Assembly (NCBI GenBank): GCA_006937955.1
Contig: SSNP01000003.1
Coordinates: 1,393,314-1,457,313 of the forward strand
Direction of reading: 5' to 3'
DNA: 64,000 bases
Source of the DNA: Pachypanchax playfairii
Taxonomy: Eukaryota; Chordata; Actinopteri; Cyprinodontiformes; Aplocheilidae
A model generated the notes under the pieces. It saw only the letters and a program-made list of their open reading frames with translations, searched no databases and was not told the DNA's origin. The first letter of the stretch is position 1. Each line of letters opens with the position of its first letter. Positions 11,153-26,300 of the stretch are shown one piece after another. The position numbers were made by a program, and so were the translations under genes.

Positions 11153-14100
11153 AGGATTCTGTCTGTGTCACCTTTTCAGAACTTTCTGCTTTAAAACTTC
11201 ATCTAAAATACATAGTAATACTGAATGTATCTGTAGGATAACATAATACCTTGCAACAGTGACTGGATTACTCACAGATACAGCTGTCTAAAAGAGATTG
11301 GGAGATCAGAGGCGCTGCCACCGGGGGGCTCAGATCAGTCAACCCTAATGAAAAGAAATTAGCGGGCAGTCCAAAGACCCCTCTGGACATGCAGGCAGTG
11401 GTCCATTTTGCCTGTCTATTAATGGATTTGTCAGAACCGCCTGCTTGGTAGATCAGAGCATTTGTTCAATAAGAAGAAGTTTCAGTATCTGCTACAGTTG
11501 TTTGAGGGTAAACTGGAACTAATCTCCACAACCGAGTCAGTCATTAGACAGCTCTGGGTTGGGTTCTGTTGATCCTGGGAGATTCTTTTCCTTCTGAGTA
11601 AAACAGTTTGTAAATGGACATTCTGTCTATTAGACAAGATGTCTGTCCTTTTGTTAAGAACATAATTACACTCCAAAGACATTTGCTCTACTGTAATATT
11701 CACTGTGAATCCAGTATAAAAATTTATGTTGCAAAAATGCCACAGGCTAGCAGGCTTAAACAAAACATCTTAGTTAAAGGGGAGAAAATCCTAAGAATAC
11801 AATATGCGAACATTCGCCTTGTAGGTTGAAACAAAAGAAAACAACAAAAAACACCATCTTTTTCTTTTTTCCTCTATTATTTACAAACAGACTCCTGAAA
11901 TGAAATGGATCAACAGACAAGGTTGTTTTTGTTAAAAGACAGACTCAATGGCCCGTTCTTCCGTAGATATACCAAATGACCGGATTCAGTCATTTTTTTT
12001 CAGCTTTGTGCAACAATAACATGACTATTCCATAGACAGCAAAGCTTTTAGGGAGGTGAAAACTTTCCAACAGCTTAAAAGCTCCCTCCTTTTGTTATCA
12101 GTATGTGCTTGTATGGATTTTCTACAGCAGATACAGTCTTTCTTCCAAAAAGGCAGAATACTATGTTTTTCTGACAAATTAATCTCTCCATGCTGGATAC
12201 ATAATGACTCACATTTTTATCTTTTTCTTTAAGATTATAGCTAACATGTTTTTGAAACACACTTATCGTACCCTTTTTTTGCTATAATTTTGTCCTAAAA
12301 CGAAATGTATTTCTATTTTTTTTGTTCCTAGTAACATCCTTGTACACTAGCCATCCAGGCAAGTGAAAGTCAGCACACTCAGTTCTGAAACTTGCACACA
12401 GATGGATGTTAAGACATTTATCCATGTCAGTTTTGCCACGTACAGTATAGCTGTTACTTTCCATTAGTTTGTTTGTGGCTGTCAGTCAATCTGCCAATAA
12501 AACCAGCAGCCAACTCGTCCCTTTTTCTTTTTTTTTTTTTAAACATCACTAGAATATCTGCCTTGCTTTCTCTCCATCTCTTATTTGAAGTCAGTTCACT
12601 ATCTGCAGTGGCACAGCCTTCCTTATATGTCACTTAGAAGTTCCTTTATGTTTTATAATTCATGTGCCCGCGCACATGCACATTTTTTACACATAGTTCT
12701 CTTTGCCATTCGTAAAAGGCGGTTCAAGATACAGCCTTTTACCTCCAATCAGTTATCACTTCCTTCCTTCTTCCATCATGGTCTCTGTTTTGGCCATTGT
12801 CATGCATATATCAGTCTGTGTGTGTATGTGTAGCTGTGAGTGACTGATGCAGACTAAATGTCAGCTCACTATGGCCCTATGCTTCTCTTAAAGCTTTGTG
12901 GGCTTTATTACTCTTATTTGATGAAAATGATGTATACTGTCACAGCTTTAGAATTTGTTGGACATGATTCCCAGTGTAAAAACCCATGAAGGAGCCCGGG
13001 TTTTCACTTATAGCCTTTTTTTTAATAATAACGACTCCCTTTCAACCTCCGTCTCAGAGAAACAAAACACTACCGCTCTCAAAGTCATTTTCAAGAGCGA
13101 GCGTTTGTCAAGCCACCACTTTACAGTAAGTGTCACTTGTCCTACTCCTCAGTGTTATAAGGCTCCACCGCAGCTCCTCTACGTGCTGAATGCTAATGCT
13201 CTCACTATACTCTTTAATACCATCGGCAGGGGATGACTGTTTCAGAAAACAACACTTTCCACTGTATCCCACACACTCGACCCCCCACCAGTGCCGTTAG
13301 TCTCCTGACAGCGGTATTTGTTTTTGTTTTAGCCTCTCAGATGTTAGGTGAAGTACCTTTTTTTTTTCAGCCTTGATTGCTGAGGTTTATGGAGCATAGC
13401 AACAGGTGAATTTGTGTAATGTGTGTATGTTTGATACAGTTTTTTTTATTCTAAAACATTATGTTGTGGCTTTTAGAAATTCAAGTAACACTTGAAAATC
13501 AGCGCAATCTAGTGCAGTTTGATAAGTGACAGGCAGGTAAAATACTGAGATTTAATCAGTGGTGCAAGTTTTCTGAAAGTTGTAATCAAAATGGAATTAG
13601 ACTGAAAAACAATTGTGTTATGATGTAATTGGATTTGATAGAATGATGTTCAGTTTTTGATGGTCTTTATAGAGTTTTGGTGAGATTTTCAGGCCTTTGT
13701 TACAATGCAATGAGCTCCCCATTGCGTGGGACAGAGTATAATTGGTTCACTATCGCTTTGAGTGTGTTCAGAAGTTCCAAAGTGATGTCATTTGAGGTTT
13801 TTTAATTGTGGTGGCAGTGTATCAGGGTCCCAATCAGTGTCTCAGCAATGTATCAATGATGGTCTGCTCTCACAGTGAGAATTTGATGCAGGATTGGCTA
13901 CGCTGACCAGACTGTGTCCTCATCGCACCCACATCGTGCTGGCACTGCTCCAAGTAAGTTATAGCAGCCACATACAGTGTTCTGCTGCCGCTTTTGTTAC
14001 AACCAATGGAAACATACCTCATTTTCATCACATGACTGTAACAACCAATCACTGTAACCCAATCTCTCCACATGCTTAGAAATACCACTAGAATCTTGGA

Positions 14101-15479
14101 ATCAGGTATCTAAATGTGTTTGATGATGAAAATAAATGTTGAAAATGCTTTTGAACAAAACCTAGAGACAAGAAAACCTCAAGGAGCTCAGCAGTAAAAT
14201 CTATAACTTGAGAAACAAACAACTTTATGTTCTGGGAGAGATTACGAGGAACAACCAGCTGATTAACAGACCCAGGGCAGGTGTGAGTGATGAGCTGAGG
14301 GCAGCAGATAATGAAACACTGTGAGAAAGAGAGCAAACTAAAGAATGCATGGCAGCATGTGTGCTGCATGAAGAGGAAATAATTGTGTTTTACATGTAAT
14401 TATGTCTCTGCTGCCACATTTAATTTCAGTCTAAGATGTTGAAATGATAACTTTTATCAGGGGTTCACTTTGGTAATCAACTCAATTAATTGATTGACAC
14501 AAATATAATGAATAATTCATATTTAACTGGGTGTATTTTTTAATAAGTCTTCACAAATTTTTAGAGAGAAAAAATAGATTTAATAGGTAACTAGATTTTT
14601 TATTAAAATGAAGGTTCTGCCAAACCTAGTCAAGAAAAGTCTTCACTCAGCGTAGTGCCAAGAACAATGGCTGTGATCACGTGTCTTTTTGAGTCTCTAT
14701 CAGAGGTTTTAGTTTCTGAAGACAAAAAAAAATGTTAAAGCATGTGGGTGATAGAAAACATACAAGTTTGGAGTGCGTGGGTTTGTGGATAGATCCTGCT
14801 GTGTTCAAGCAGCATTCCTGTTTTTTTTCTCGCTCGCTTATTCTCACCTCCATCAGTTGTGCCATGTGGTGTGTGTGTGTGTGTGTGTGTGTGGCAAAGT
14901 TTTCCCTGCTTTCAAAGATTTCAGCTGACATTTGCTGCTACTGATAAATTTTACTACAAGTCATTTGTTTTCCAAGAATTTAGAGCTTGAAGAATCTTAA
15001 GCACATCTCAGATGACATTCAGTCTTAACTAAAGGTTTAGGGCTCCATTTACAATTAAAAATACCAAAAGGCTTTAGTAAAAGATATTTTTTTTTCTTTT
15101 AAGTAAGGAATTTTAAGGACCTCAAATGTGGAGTTGAGCACAAATGACTTAGTAAAAAAAAATGAATAAACAGAAGAGCATGAGAGGCAACCCGAAAAAA
15201 TACAGTGGCGGTTTTAGCTATGGGTAATGTGGGTGTTTGGGGGTGCACGAGCACTTGCACCATAGCAAAAGATAACAAAAGAATGATAGATTTTCAGACC
15301 CCTAATTTTCACATTTATCATCTCAATTTACACCTCACCCTCATTTATATATGTCGGTATGGTGGTGGTGGGGGGTTGGGGCATAAAGGCCAGTGCACTG
15401 GAAAGTCAAGATAATAGTCTGATAGTGAGTTGGAGAAACTGGGGAGGATTTATATGAGAAGGTTGATTATAGAGTGAGA
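11153..15479. other. intergenic, nothing recognised
   Basis: AT-rich, apparently single-copy sequence with one GT microsatellite. No splice-flanked open frame or RNA gene was recognised on either strand. Confidence 0.5.
14870..14893. repeat. GT microsatellite
   Basis: An uninterrupted GT dinucleotide tract of about 24 bases. The overlapping opposite-strand open frames are explained by it. Confidence 0.95.
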
Positions 15480-15610
15480 GATCTAATTAACCGATGGGAA
15501 ACAGACTTATGATAAACTGAACAACAAGGGGGAGCTGAGGGAAAACACTAATGACCAAATAACATGACTGAAACCACAAGAAAATATGAACCCTAGGACA
15601 AACCAAATAA
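15480..15610 (-). mobile_element. fragment of a dispersed non-coding repeat
   Basis: The purine-rich, A-rich strand (GGGAAACAGACTTATG, GAGGGAAAACACTAATGA, CTAGGACAAACC) resembles the segment shared with the repeats at 36005-36330 and, reversed, 46885-47375. It appears to be the same long A-rich/T-rich fish repeat type without coding capacity. The assignment rests on word-level similarity. Confidence 0.35.
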
Positions 15611-16134
15611 ACTTTATGTGACTATTTAACAATTTTCTAATTTACACCTGTTCATTTAGTCTAGTTAAATTAATGAAATTATGCTACTTATGTTTAAAAG
15701 CAAACAAAAATAAGACATTTGCAGTAATTTAAATATGTATGCTGTGAGCAGAGGAAGAGATGGAGACTGATGAAGAAGAACTACAGAGAAGGAGGTTTTG
15801 AAATACCTTCGAATGGGTTAATAGGAAACTGAAAGAGAGAGATAGCTTTGGAATGAGTCGGTGATGGAGGAAATTGAGTGAAAAGAAGAGTTCTGACAGT
15901 GGGAGGGATGAGTTGTGGAAGAAAGTACTGAAATACAAATAAAGGAAAACGACGGGAGGGAAGGAAGCTCTTAAAAAAGGCTGAGACAAAGCATTATTTT
16001 TGGCCTTTAAAAAAGAAAATAATTTTTTTGTTTGTCTATGGCTATCAGTAATAGCAGGTGGTGAGCCCCGCTGTGAGTCTTGGACTGCTTGCTAACTCTA
16101 ATCTGATGAAACAGCCACACGATTCAGTATCCTG

Positions 16135-16180
<46 letters not shown>
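16135..16180. repeat. compound CT/CA microsatellite
   Basis: A CT tract at 16135-16149 runs directly into a CA tract ending at 16180. Confidence 0.95.
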
Positions 16181-16184
<4 letters not shown>

Positions 16185-19100
16185 TGCACACAGAGTCACC
16201 GTTGTGTACTGTGTTATTCCAGTTATTAATATTTGTATAATAATCCTAACATGCTTCCTTTCACTCATTATAGCTCCTGAGTGATTTGTCACAAAACATT
16301 TCCTTACCTCTCTGTTATTTTACCAAACCTGTTCACATTTGCTTACTCTTAAGGTCTTCCTTCACTTCCTTCCATTCCACCTCTCCATCACATCCATCAT
16401 CACCAAGGCGACCATCCCACAAAGGCACAGGCCTTATAAAGATTAGCTGTTCTCTCTCATGTCTCTCCCCTCCACCTTCCAACAGTCTCTGTCAGATCTA
16501 TGCACCACTCCATCAGCATCTAGCCAAATATCTCATCCATGCTGTTCCACTCTGTTGATCGACCATCTCCAACATGTGATCGATTCCCTCCTGCCGGGGT
16601 TTTAACCGCCATGTGTCTTACTTCATTTGGGTGGAGATAATGTGTTAGGGTAAATTGTGACAAATGAGACTTGCTATGGGTGGGCCGAGAGGTTTGTTTG
16701 CTTGTTTTTGTTTTGTTTTTTTTATCTGAATGGAAATGTCATTTCCAACTACGGTGATGTGATCTGTTATTACAGATACAGCAAAAAATAAAAAAAACTA
16801 GATAAATGCATGAAAAAATATCCCATGACGGCTTTCTTTAAACACTTTTTTAGCAATATGTTCAGTAACTGGCGTAAATAAAATAAAAATAGATTGTTCT
16901 TAAACAGAGCTGTGTGGGATTTAACGCTTCATTATGACGATGAGTAAAATACAACTGAGACTTTATGAACTATTTTTCTTTCATATGGCAGCAACAGAAC
17001 ACGTGGGTGTCAACTGCAGTGGGAATCTTTTAAGTAGTACAAATATAATTTCTCACAGTTAAGTCATACTACTCTAAACATCACAGTAGTAAAACTTCAA
17101 TAGCTTCTTATGGATCATGTAGAAATATAATCAGTATTTTTTATTTCATTTTTTAAAAGTATGTACTATGGTGCAGATCTAAGACTACATAAATGTCTAC
17201 TTTCTACTGTGGAACAATACATGGTAACAATGAAGTGGTCGGTCATGGTAAAGAGAGCGCTAAAATGGCAAAGCCGTCAATCTACCAATTAATTAACGCT
17301 CCAACCCTCACCTGTGGGTAATGACAGAAACAAAGATCACAAATTCAAGCAGTTGATATAGGGTTCCCCTGTTAATGTTGCTATATGATTTATACACAGC
17401 TGATGGTGATTTAAAGGCTCCAAGCTGGTACCAAAAAAATAAAAAAACCAAATCACACGGTTTTTGTTTTTAGAGAGACTTATTATGTGCAACAACCACA
17501 CTAATGTGTGCCTATTCCCTAACAGCTGTGAAATTGTAACTGTAATACAATGATGTTAAAAGTTGTTCATTTATAGTTAATGGCTTGTGATAAATCAGCA
17601 GCTTTATACTGCATGCGTATGGGGATTTTATTGGGAGATCGTGTTTCCAGTTATCAGTGATCTGCCCCAGAAATTCTTAATCAGGACAGCAACTGTATAT
17701 CAACAGTTTTACCACATCAACAGCTTGAACGAGGATGATGTGAACTCGCTTCTGCTGCCTCCCTAAAGAAAATCAACTGGCAAAGATTTTACCACCTTCA
17801 TTACCGACCAGCTGACTAACTGGCCAACAGCCTTCCTCGATCGGCAGCTGCACTGCCTGAATTATCAGTAAAGAGCTGTGTGTTTATAAAAGAGTCACAG
17901 CTAGGGCCGCTGTGAGTGGCTGATTGGCTGTCCTGGCAACTGTCTCTGTGCCTTTAGAGAGACGGCGAGAGCTGAGTGCTGTTAGCACTGCGCTGAGAAG
18001 ACAGTTATTGATTCTCTACTTGTCTATTATTTTTATTTTTCCTACTGAAAAGACAAGTGAGCGAGGCCAGTGTGTGTGCGTGTGAGTGAGAGTCTTACAT
18101 CTGCTGCAGATCTTTTTTATTGTGTGTGTAGGTGTGTGTGAGTGTGCAGCCCATTAGCTTATAATCGCCTGGTGTTCCTATTAAAGTAGCTGCTAAAATT
18201 CAGTGCAGACCTTGAGGTGGAATATTTGGCTGACCTCCCTTCCTAAGATGCTGAGCACAAAAAGTGCTTCCTGTCTTTAAATTATCCAAGTGTGGATGGC
18301 AAGAGTCCAGATTTGGACCTGGGGCACCAGACTGAGCTGCGTGCATCATGGGAGGGGCCCGGGGTCAGTTTAAAATTCAGAAGTCACTTCATACACTATG
18401 CATTAAACATAATGTGCAGAAGAGCCACACTAAAAGCAACCCTGTCACCACGTACCAACAATGTCACAGACACATTTTATAAACTCTTGCACACATTACC
18501 AGCCAACTCCACACAAATGGTAAGTTTTTATGCGAGCGCAAAGACACACAGTGTCGCCTCTTTATGTCTCAGGACGTGAGTGGAACGGTAAAGCTAAATC
18601 CTCTTGTCACATTTGCCACTCATCTCCAATTCAAAGGCACAGCCCGCGATGCCCTCAGATGCACTTGGCAAGTGAACAACTAACCTACCCGCCAGCTCGT
18701 CTGCCTGCCAGCAGAGGACAGAGGCAGTTAGCATGCCAACTAGCCCACCCAGCAGCCACGAGCTAATGCTTCACTAACCCCGTGTTGCCCTGTGTCTTTT
18801 CCTCTCACTGGGTGTTTGAACGACTGTGGACATGAGGGGAGTTTAGTTGCAGTCTGTGGCAAAGCTCTAAGTCTTACTTTCTATTTATATATCAGGGGAA
18901 ACAAAATAATTTCCCCTTTTAAAAAAAAAGCTGTAAAGTCACTTAAAAACAAGTTTTAGTGCAACAATAATCTGTGCTGCCTTAGTTAGTCTGTGATTTA
19001 AATGTCTTCTGAGTTTTGTTCCTAATTGAGCCTCAAATATGATTATATTATAGCAGTATAGTATGTGGCTGTGCAACTTTAACCACATTACCACAGAAAA

Positions 19101-20353
19101 AAAGGGAATGATTCAAACTCTCTTTTCACTTGGCATTAAGGGGTTAACATAATTTTCTTCATGATTTTAGAGGACAATTAATAGTAACGTTTTAACAACT
19201 GTAAATTCATAAAGTATTTGATGTATCATAAATAATAACTAACGGTATAATACATTTTTTATTCGCTACAAGTCCAGATAATTTTACAGTACCTGGACCG
19301 CACAAATACTACATTTTAATACCAGTAACACAATAAAAATCATTCTAAAGAGCAGGGAAATCAGGATCTGACCAGGAGTCCAGCTTCAGACGAAAACGTA
19401 AGAAATACAGAAGAATTTAGTCCTCAAATATTTTTACCAGCCAGGCAGTTTAACTTTTAGTCATCTATATGGATTGAAACTGTAAAAAAAAGAAACAACA
19501 CATACAATCATGATAGATTTCTAGGAATTAAAGGGCTGTGATCGGACAACATTAAGAGATTTGAAATAAGTCTCTACTAAAAAGACCTGATACGCACATT
19601 AAAATCATAGAATCAGACACTTAAAAACACACAAAAACCTAAAAGTTTAACAGCTGATGGTACATCAAACACAACATAGAAGAGTAAGTAAATACATAGC
19701 TCCCTGTAGGGAGTCTTTAAAGGGTAAGTTACTACCTCGGGCATGAAACCTTGTTACTCAGCTGTGCTGCTGTTCACTCTAAAAAATAATAACTGGTCAG
19801 CCCTGTAAGCAGTTTGTGTCTGTTGGACTAATAACCCATTCCAGACTCCTCCTGCAGTCGGGGATTAAAACAAATAATGTATTTCTGATGAGAAGAGTCT
19901 GTATTGGCTTTTTTTAAACGTGTCTTCTTGTAAACATGTAATACCATCTACAACATCCAATCCAACTTTATTTGTGAAGCACTTTGTTTTGAGATTTGGG
20001 GCTATTTTGCTCTCTGTGTCCCTTTTTAGTTCAGTTGGAAAGATAAGGTCTATTTATGTTGTTTAACAAAAGAACAAGAACAATTCTTAGATAATATGTG
20101 TGTTGACCTTTTGGACAAGTTTGAAATTTGTTAGTAAAAAATGTTGGTTTCTGTAGAAAGTTCCTTACTAATGAGTCTCGTCTCTGGGGTAAAAAAAAAA
20201 AAAGGAAAAATGTAAGAGATATTTAAATTGTGCAGTTTCTAGTTCTCTTGGTAACGTGCCGCCTCAGCTCCTGTGTTTCTGTGTAAAGAACTGGCATCCA
20301 GTCCTTTCCAGTGATGTAAATTCATAATTTGACAGTCTCTCTCTTCTTGTTCA

Positions 20354-20377
20354 CCCCCCCCCCACCCCCCACCCACC
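20354..20377. repeat. C-rich simple tract
   Basis: C runs broken only by single A residues. The minus strand therefore carries several G runs, which could fold into a G-quadruplex. Confidence 0.85.
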
Positions 20378-23300
20378 CTTCCTCCCGTCTCTCCTTTTTT
20401 TCCAGAGCTCTTTGACGAATCACGGATGAGAAAGAAAGCAGGAGCAAGTGGGAGAAGCAGGGAAGAAATAAAAAAACACAAAATCCGTCTTCCTTCTTTT
20501 CAGTATCACTCCTTCTCTTATTCACCCATCTATTTGTTTGGTCACCATCATGAAACATCCTCCAACTCGTTCCTCTTTTTCTTTCCTTTTTTCTATATTA
20601 TCTTGATTTGTCACTTCAGAGTGTAAGATGAGTTGATTTATTGTCAAGCTGTGTGGAGCTCCCCTGCTGCTCCTGCTACAATAAATTCAAGTGATCCAGT
20701 GGCGATGAGATTTTAGGTTGTGTTTCTTCATGTCTGCTCGTTGTGTGTGTGCACATGTAGTGAGGTGGAGGATGACTGTCTCTTGTCACAGCAAGCTAAT
20801 AATGCCTCTAATACTGAAAATGGGGCATCCCTACCTAGCTGCACAGGCCCAGGGGCTCGATTTCGTGCCTTCTTGTGGTTTCATTAGGCGATTTTAAGGT
20901 GAAAGGAAATAAGAGGAAATGGCAGATAGAAGAAGAGTGACTTGTGCACACTGCGTTAATGTGGGTGTGTTTTTCCTGCAAACTGCAGTCCTAAGCATAC
21001 ATTCTGTCATATAGGTGTTTACACATGAGCATCACACCAGACAGGGCACATATTGTCCCTGCTAGCTGTGTTTCCATGGTGACAGCAGGGGTTTGTGCCA
21101 GCGGCAAGGTGTGGAGGAACCTTCCAGATAACCCTGAAGGTCAGCAAACAGAACTACGGCTTGCAGCAGTACTCCAAACTCCATCCCTGTGTGTATGTGT
21201 GGGTGAAAGAAAGTAACTCAGTCAAAAGGTATTTTCTCTTATATATGGACATGGCCGGCCACGCTCGGAATAACAGAGGCTTGTTATCATGATGTGCTGT
21301 TTGCACAGAAACACACACCAAATCAGACACAGAATTTCCTCTGCCTTTTAACACACACGTGTTCCTCACACACTCACACAAGTGGCAGCCAATGAGAGTG
21401 TAGTGGAGTGTATTTGTTAATGATAGCTGCGAAGAGTGATCTATTGATTGCAGTTTGACTCCCACTTGCCACCATGGCATCGATCATGACATCCACAACG
21501 CCGCGCACCGATCCACACAATACGTGCTCTATTACAGGACTGTAGGAGAGAACAAAGAAAAACGAGAGACGACTGAAAAGGATTCTGGGATTCTTAAAGT
21601 CCAGACTGCAAGTAGGTGAGTGTGTTCCGACAGTAAAGCTCTTTTCCAAGTATTAGGATGCTCTATAACCCATCAAACACACACACATACAGTATATTAC
21701 CTATATTAAAGGCAGCATCATATTAAAGGTTTCAGTCAGTGACTCTGATATCTTGACATTTCTTTACAAATACCAGCCTCTATTCAGTCTGTTATTGCCT
21801 TTTCCCATTCAGCAGTCCTCTGATTAAACAAGCGCCTGGAAGGACCAAGTACCACTATCTGCCATTTGGCTTTTATTAGAAACCCATCCCCTTTAATTAA
21901 ATTGGTTGAATTACAGAAATATCTGAGTTTTTTTTACAAATATATTGAATAACGGAGCACAATAGGTGAAAAAAACATAAAGAATGGGCTTTATGAGATG
22001 TTTTGAATGTGTTTTGTCCCTGAAATGAGATAAATATAATCTTGATAGTGATTGTGTGTGTGTTTTATGGAAGCTGGCTTTGTACGATTTGATTAGGTCC
22101 TTCTTTCCCAGCTCCATTTCAGCGCTGCACTTCCAGTGCCATGCCTTTCTTTTCACTTTTTTTTATTAATGTGGAAGATGTGGGATTGAGGTTGCTGTGG
22201 AAACCAGGCCGTCTTTGATTGGGGGAGACAGCTGCATGGTGCAAGGTTAAGAGACGGCCGCTCACGACTCACAATGCGCCACTATTGATTTCCAGACAAA
22301 TTACTGGACTCGGTTGAGTACGACGAGTTGCAGAAAATGGGTTTTATGTTTGAGTGTTGGGTGTTTTTTGTATTTGGGTGTGCAGCTCACTTTGCAGCCA
22401 GCATATAGGAAATGTCTAGCTTTTTTACTTTCACCCTCATAAGTGTAAGCGTGTATCTAAAGAATCTGGGCTTTGGATGAGTCTGACAGCAACCACTGAA
22501 ACTAAAGTTTACTCCCTGCTTTATGAAGAAATACATTCAATTGCATTCATTTAAACATATGTAGATTCTGTAAAGGAATGATAAAGCACCCATGTACACA
22601 AATGACCACATATTACTACAAACACCTGCTTCTTTCTGAACTCCGCCCATTTTTTACCTTTCTGGTCCCCTTACAGTCTCCCTCTCTTTGGCATTATGTC
22701 TGTAAGAAACCGACACCAAGCCTAATTGTGAAGCATGTGGCTCTATTGGTGACAGTCACCATTCTTTTTCTGCACACAGCGTGTACTCACATTGAGCTCT
22801 TTAGCTAATTGAAAAGTCTTTTATTAAACTGCAATAATGTGATCTGGTTTGCTGTTGAATTGAATTAGACCGCCCACCACACATAACTGCATTACACATT
22901 AACACGTGAAGCTCATCGAGGTGTTGAGACGGAAGAAATAACCAGGAAGAGACGGACAAAACAGCCAAGGAAGAAGGTGAAAGCTAATGATTTGTTGTAT
23001 TTATTGTAACTGTTATAGTTTAGAAAATATGTTTTCAACACATAAAACATATATTTTATTCATCTAAATCCAGTGCTGAACAGTATATTATCAATAACTC
23101 ATTGTATATTACAGAGCCGAATTAAAATTAACATTCATGGATTTGTAAGTAAAGTTTTTTTTTTTTTTTATTGCCATGTTTGACTTTAAAGCAGCATTAA
23201 CAGTTTTAATTCCAGGTTTACACACAGTAGAAATAGTGATGACCTTTTATACTCAGGAGTCGAAATATCTGAGGTGCAAATCAGAAAAAAAAAATCACAT

Positions 23301-26300
23301 TCACGTTTAATTTTCACTTCTTTTAGTTTATATTTCATTAAATCCATCCAACTTGTGTTTGAGTTTTTTCTTCTGCTAGTGAAAATGTTGCTTTAGTGTT
23401 TGTATTAATATAAAGGCAAAGAAATAGTTATAAGCTTGTTTTAGTAATAATTATCCAGATTTTCTAACTAGCAGCAGTCTGTTTTTATTCCCAGACCTGA
23501 GTATAAACATCATCTGTATTAAACTAAAGGATCAAACCCTCCTTCATGTCACCTGTTAGTTTGGCAGAAACGTTTTTTTGCTCACTGAAACAGGCTTCAT
23601 CCAAAGGGAAAGTTATCTGGAATGTATACGGTAGAAAAAAACAACTGAGTGGTAACAACCTACCTGTCTTTTTGTAAAAGTCAAAGCTGCCAGTTGGACT
23701 GTTTTCACTCCTGTCAAGCAGTTCTAATGATTAGGTTTGTCCTCCCAGTCCAGCTCTGCTTAAAGCTTTCAGGTTGTTGAAGTGAGTGGATCAAACTCCT
23801 CACTGTCTTTAAACTGGGCTTCATGTGCGGCTGCTGCAAAGTGAGTTTGGTGGCCCAGTTCGGACCTTTCACAGCTCCGTAGACTGCTTCAATCACTGTC
23901 ACCCAGTTTGGATTCAGACTGACAGGCCACCCACACTATATAGTAACAAGTTGTCCGTCTTAAAAATATGGTAAGTTGTATTATAGCAGCTGGTAAGAAA
24001 TATCTAAATATATATTTTCCCTTGTATGTTGTGATTGAAATCTTTCTTGGTATTTAGAAAAAAGTATATAAAAAAAGGTAAACGTTTTAATACTAATTAC
24101 AAGACAAAAATAAGTCTGATTATTTATTATTTAAATTTTTCCCCAAAGAAGAATTGCTTTTTTCATCGAGCACCCAATTTAAGAAAACATGATGGAGATA
24201 ACCAGATGTTAAAGACGCAGCAGTCCAGGAGTTAAACAGCACAAGGCTGAGGGTGGAGCAGCTCATCAGCTCTACTGTCATCATGTTACATTGGGAAAGA
24301 AGAGGAGCAAAGACGCAGTATGTATTCAAAACACAAGCATTAAGAAAAGGGAAGCAAGAGTAGAGCTTAAGGTTAGGAGGGACCAAGAGTATCATCCCTG
24401 GATGGTTAGAGATTCCAGAAGAAGGTAATAAAAATTAGAAATGTGGGAAAATACAGTTAAAAACTGAGCTGAGGTGAAGCTGATAGAAACAGCCTGAAGA
24501 AGAGAACTCCCTCCACTCTGTTTTATTATATTACAATGGTGGATAAAGAGAATTTAGCATCCTTTAAAGTCATTACAGCCCATAAGACTGGCTCAGAGGG
24601 CAACATAGCTGCTTAACCCCACTCAGCACATGCCTGGATCTGTGTGTAAGGGTCTGAAAGGCTGATTGACCAAAAGGGTGTGCACGTAACCAAAAGTCAG
24701 ATCATGCTTGTGTGTGTCTGTGTGTCACCAAAACAGTGGAGCACTGCTTAACTAGGATGATCTACCAGCCGTAACGTTCCTGTGAAAACTCCTGTTCCTT
24801 TTCCCGTCTCACCCTCCGTTCCCTCATGTTATTACAATCCTCTTCAGCCCAGGACTTTAATACAAAATTCTTTTATACTTTGGGCTTCCAAATTTATTTT
24901 GTGCCAGCAGTCAGGGCTAATATGGATTCTACATTTCTTTATTGGCAGGGTGTGCATGCAATTTCAGAGCAGCTTTCTGGTGATAGAAGGATTTTGCTGC
25001 CATCAACAATCTTGTCCACAGCTCCTCGTAAGGTGTGATAATATCATATCATCCCTCCACGACTTAAAGGAAATATAATTTTATAAAAATACTACATTTT
25101 TTATACTAGAGAGCATCTATTTGGGTGCCTGGAGTCACCAGAAAAAAAGCCTGTGGGTAAAAACAAAGAAACACATTACCATGCCACTTTATTTTGGACT
25201 TCCTGAGGTCTAAAAATATTTTAGTCAATGCAGATTTGCAAAGGAAAGTATATCACTGTTCCAGCTCCTGCCTTATTTTATCTCCTTCCAACTTTAATGA
25301 CTAATCATGCTGCGTTTGCTTTACCTGAAAAGTTTGAGATCCTAACTTTTTTTTTTCTGTTACTCGTTATGTCACTGTTTATTACCGGTGCGTCAATCAT
25401 TAGCCCGACCAGATTACATCAGTGTTTATGTAACATGAGAGCTAGTCTGAGCTCAGTTTAATGTGCATGTTGTTGTGAACTGTCCAACTGTCCTTTGAGA
25501 GATCACGTCATGTGTCTGCAAAAGAAAAAGGTTTTGCTCCAGAGTAAAGGATTGTGGGTAGTCAACCAAAGCAGACAGACTTACAGATGACATCCTTACG
25601 TCTTACTGATATGCTATTTGATTGAAACTTGGCTGACATGGATTAAAAAAAAGCTAAAACAGCTTTGATGGACAATATTCTGAATTAAAACATTTATTTT
25701 CATTGATCAGAACGCAACTTCTGCCTTTTATACCTGAGTGAAAACAAATTCTAGACTCCTCTTCATTTCCTTAGGATTATCCATCAATACCAAACAACAT
25801 GCACATGTATGTTTTGCACAGCACCTCTGCAGAATTCACACAGGTGTATTTAAATCACAGATTTAATGAACTGTAAAAGGGATGCAGAATCATGTGAAGT
25901 GGAACCAGGCATTTTAGATTAACTGCAGTGGAAACGGCTCGCTGCACCGGGTGAATGAGGATATTCATGTCATCCTGTTGTATATACTGACCACATCTTC
26001 CTGGAAATCAAATTTATATTATGATGCTTATAGAGTTACTCAGTGTGAGAGCTAAATATCTATCTATTTATCTAAAATAAACATGGGCATGATGTGTTTG
26101 AAGACAGAACTGCTTAAAGCTTTGAAACTTGTTAGCTAATGAGGCTCATCTCTTGTTAATAACAATAGGAACGGCCTGGTTAGCCAGTAACACTTTCTGT
26201 TATATTTAAAAGGCTTCTAATATGCTCCCTCTTCTTTCTTCTTGCTCTCTCTGTGTGTCATCCATGCACTCACGCAAACGCAGTGTCAATAATGGCTGGC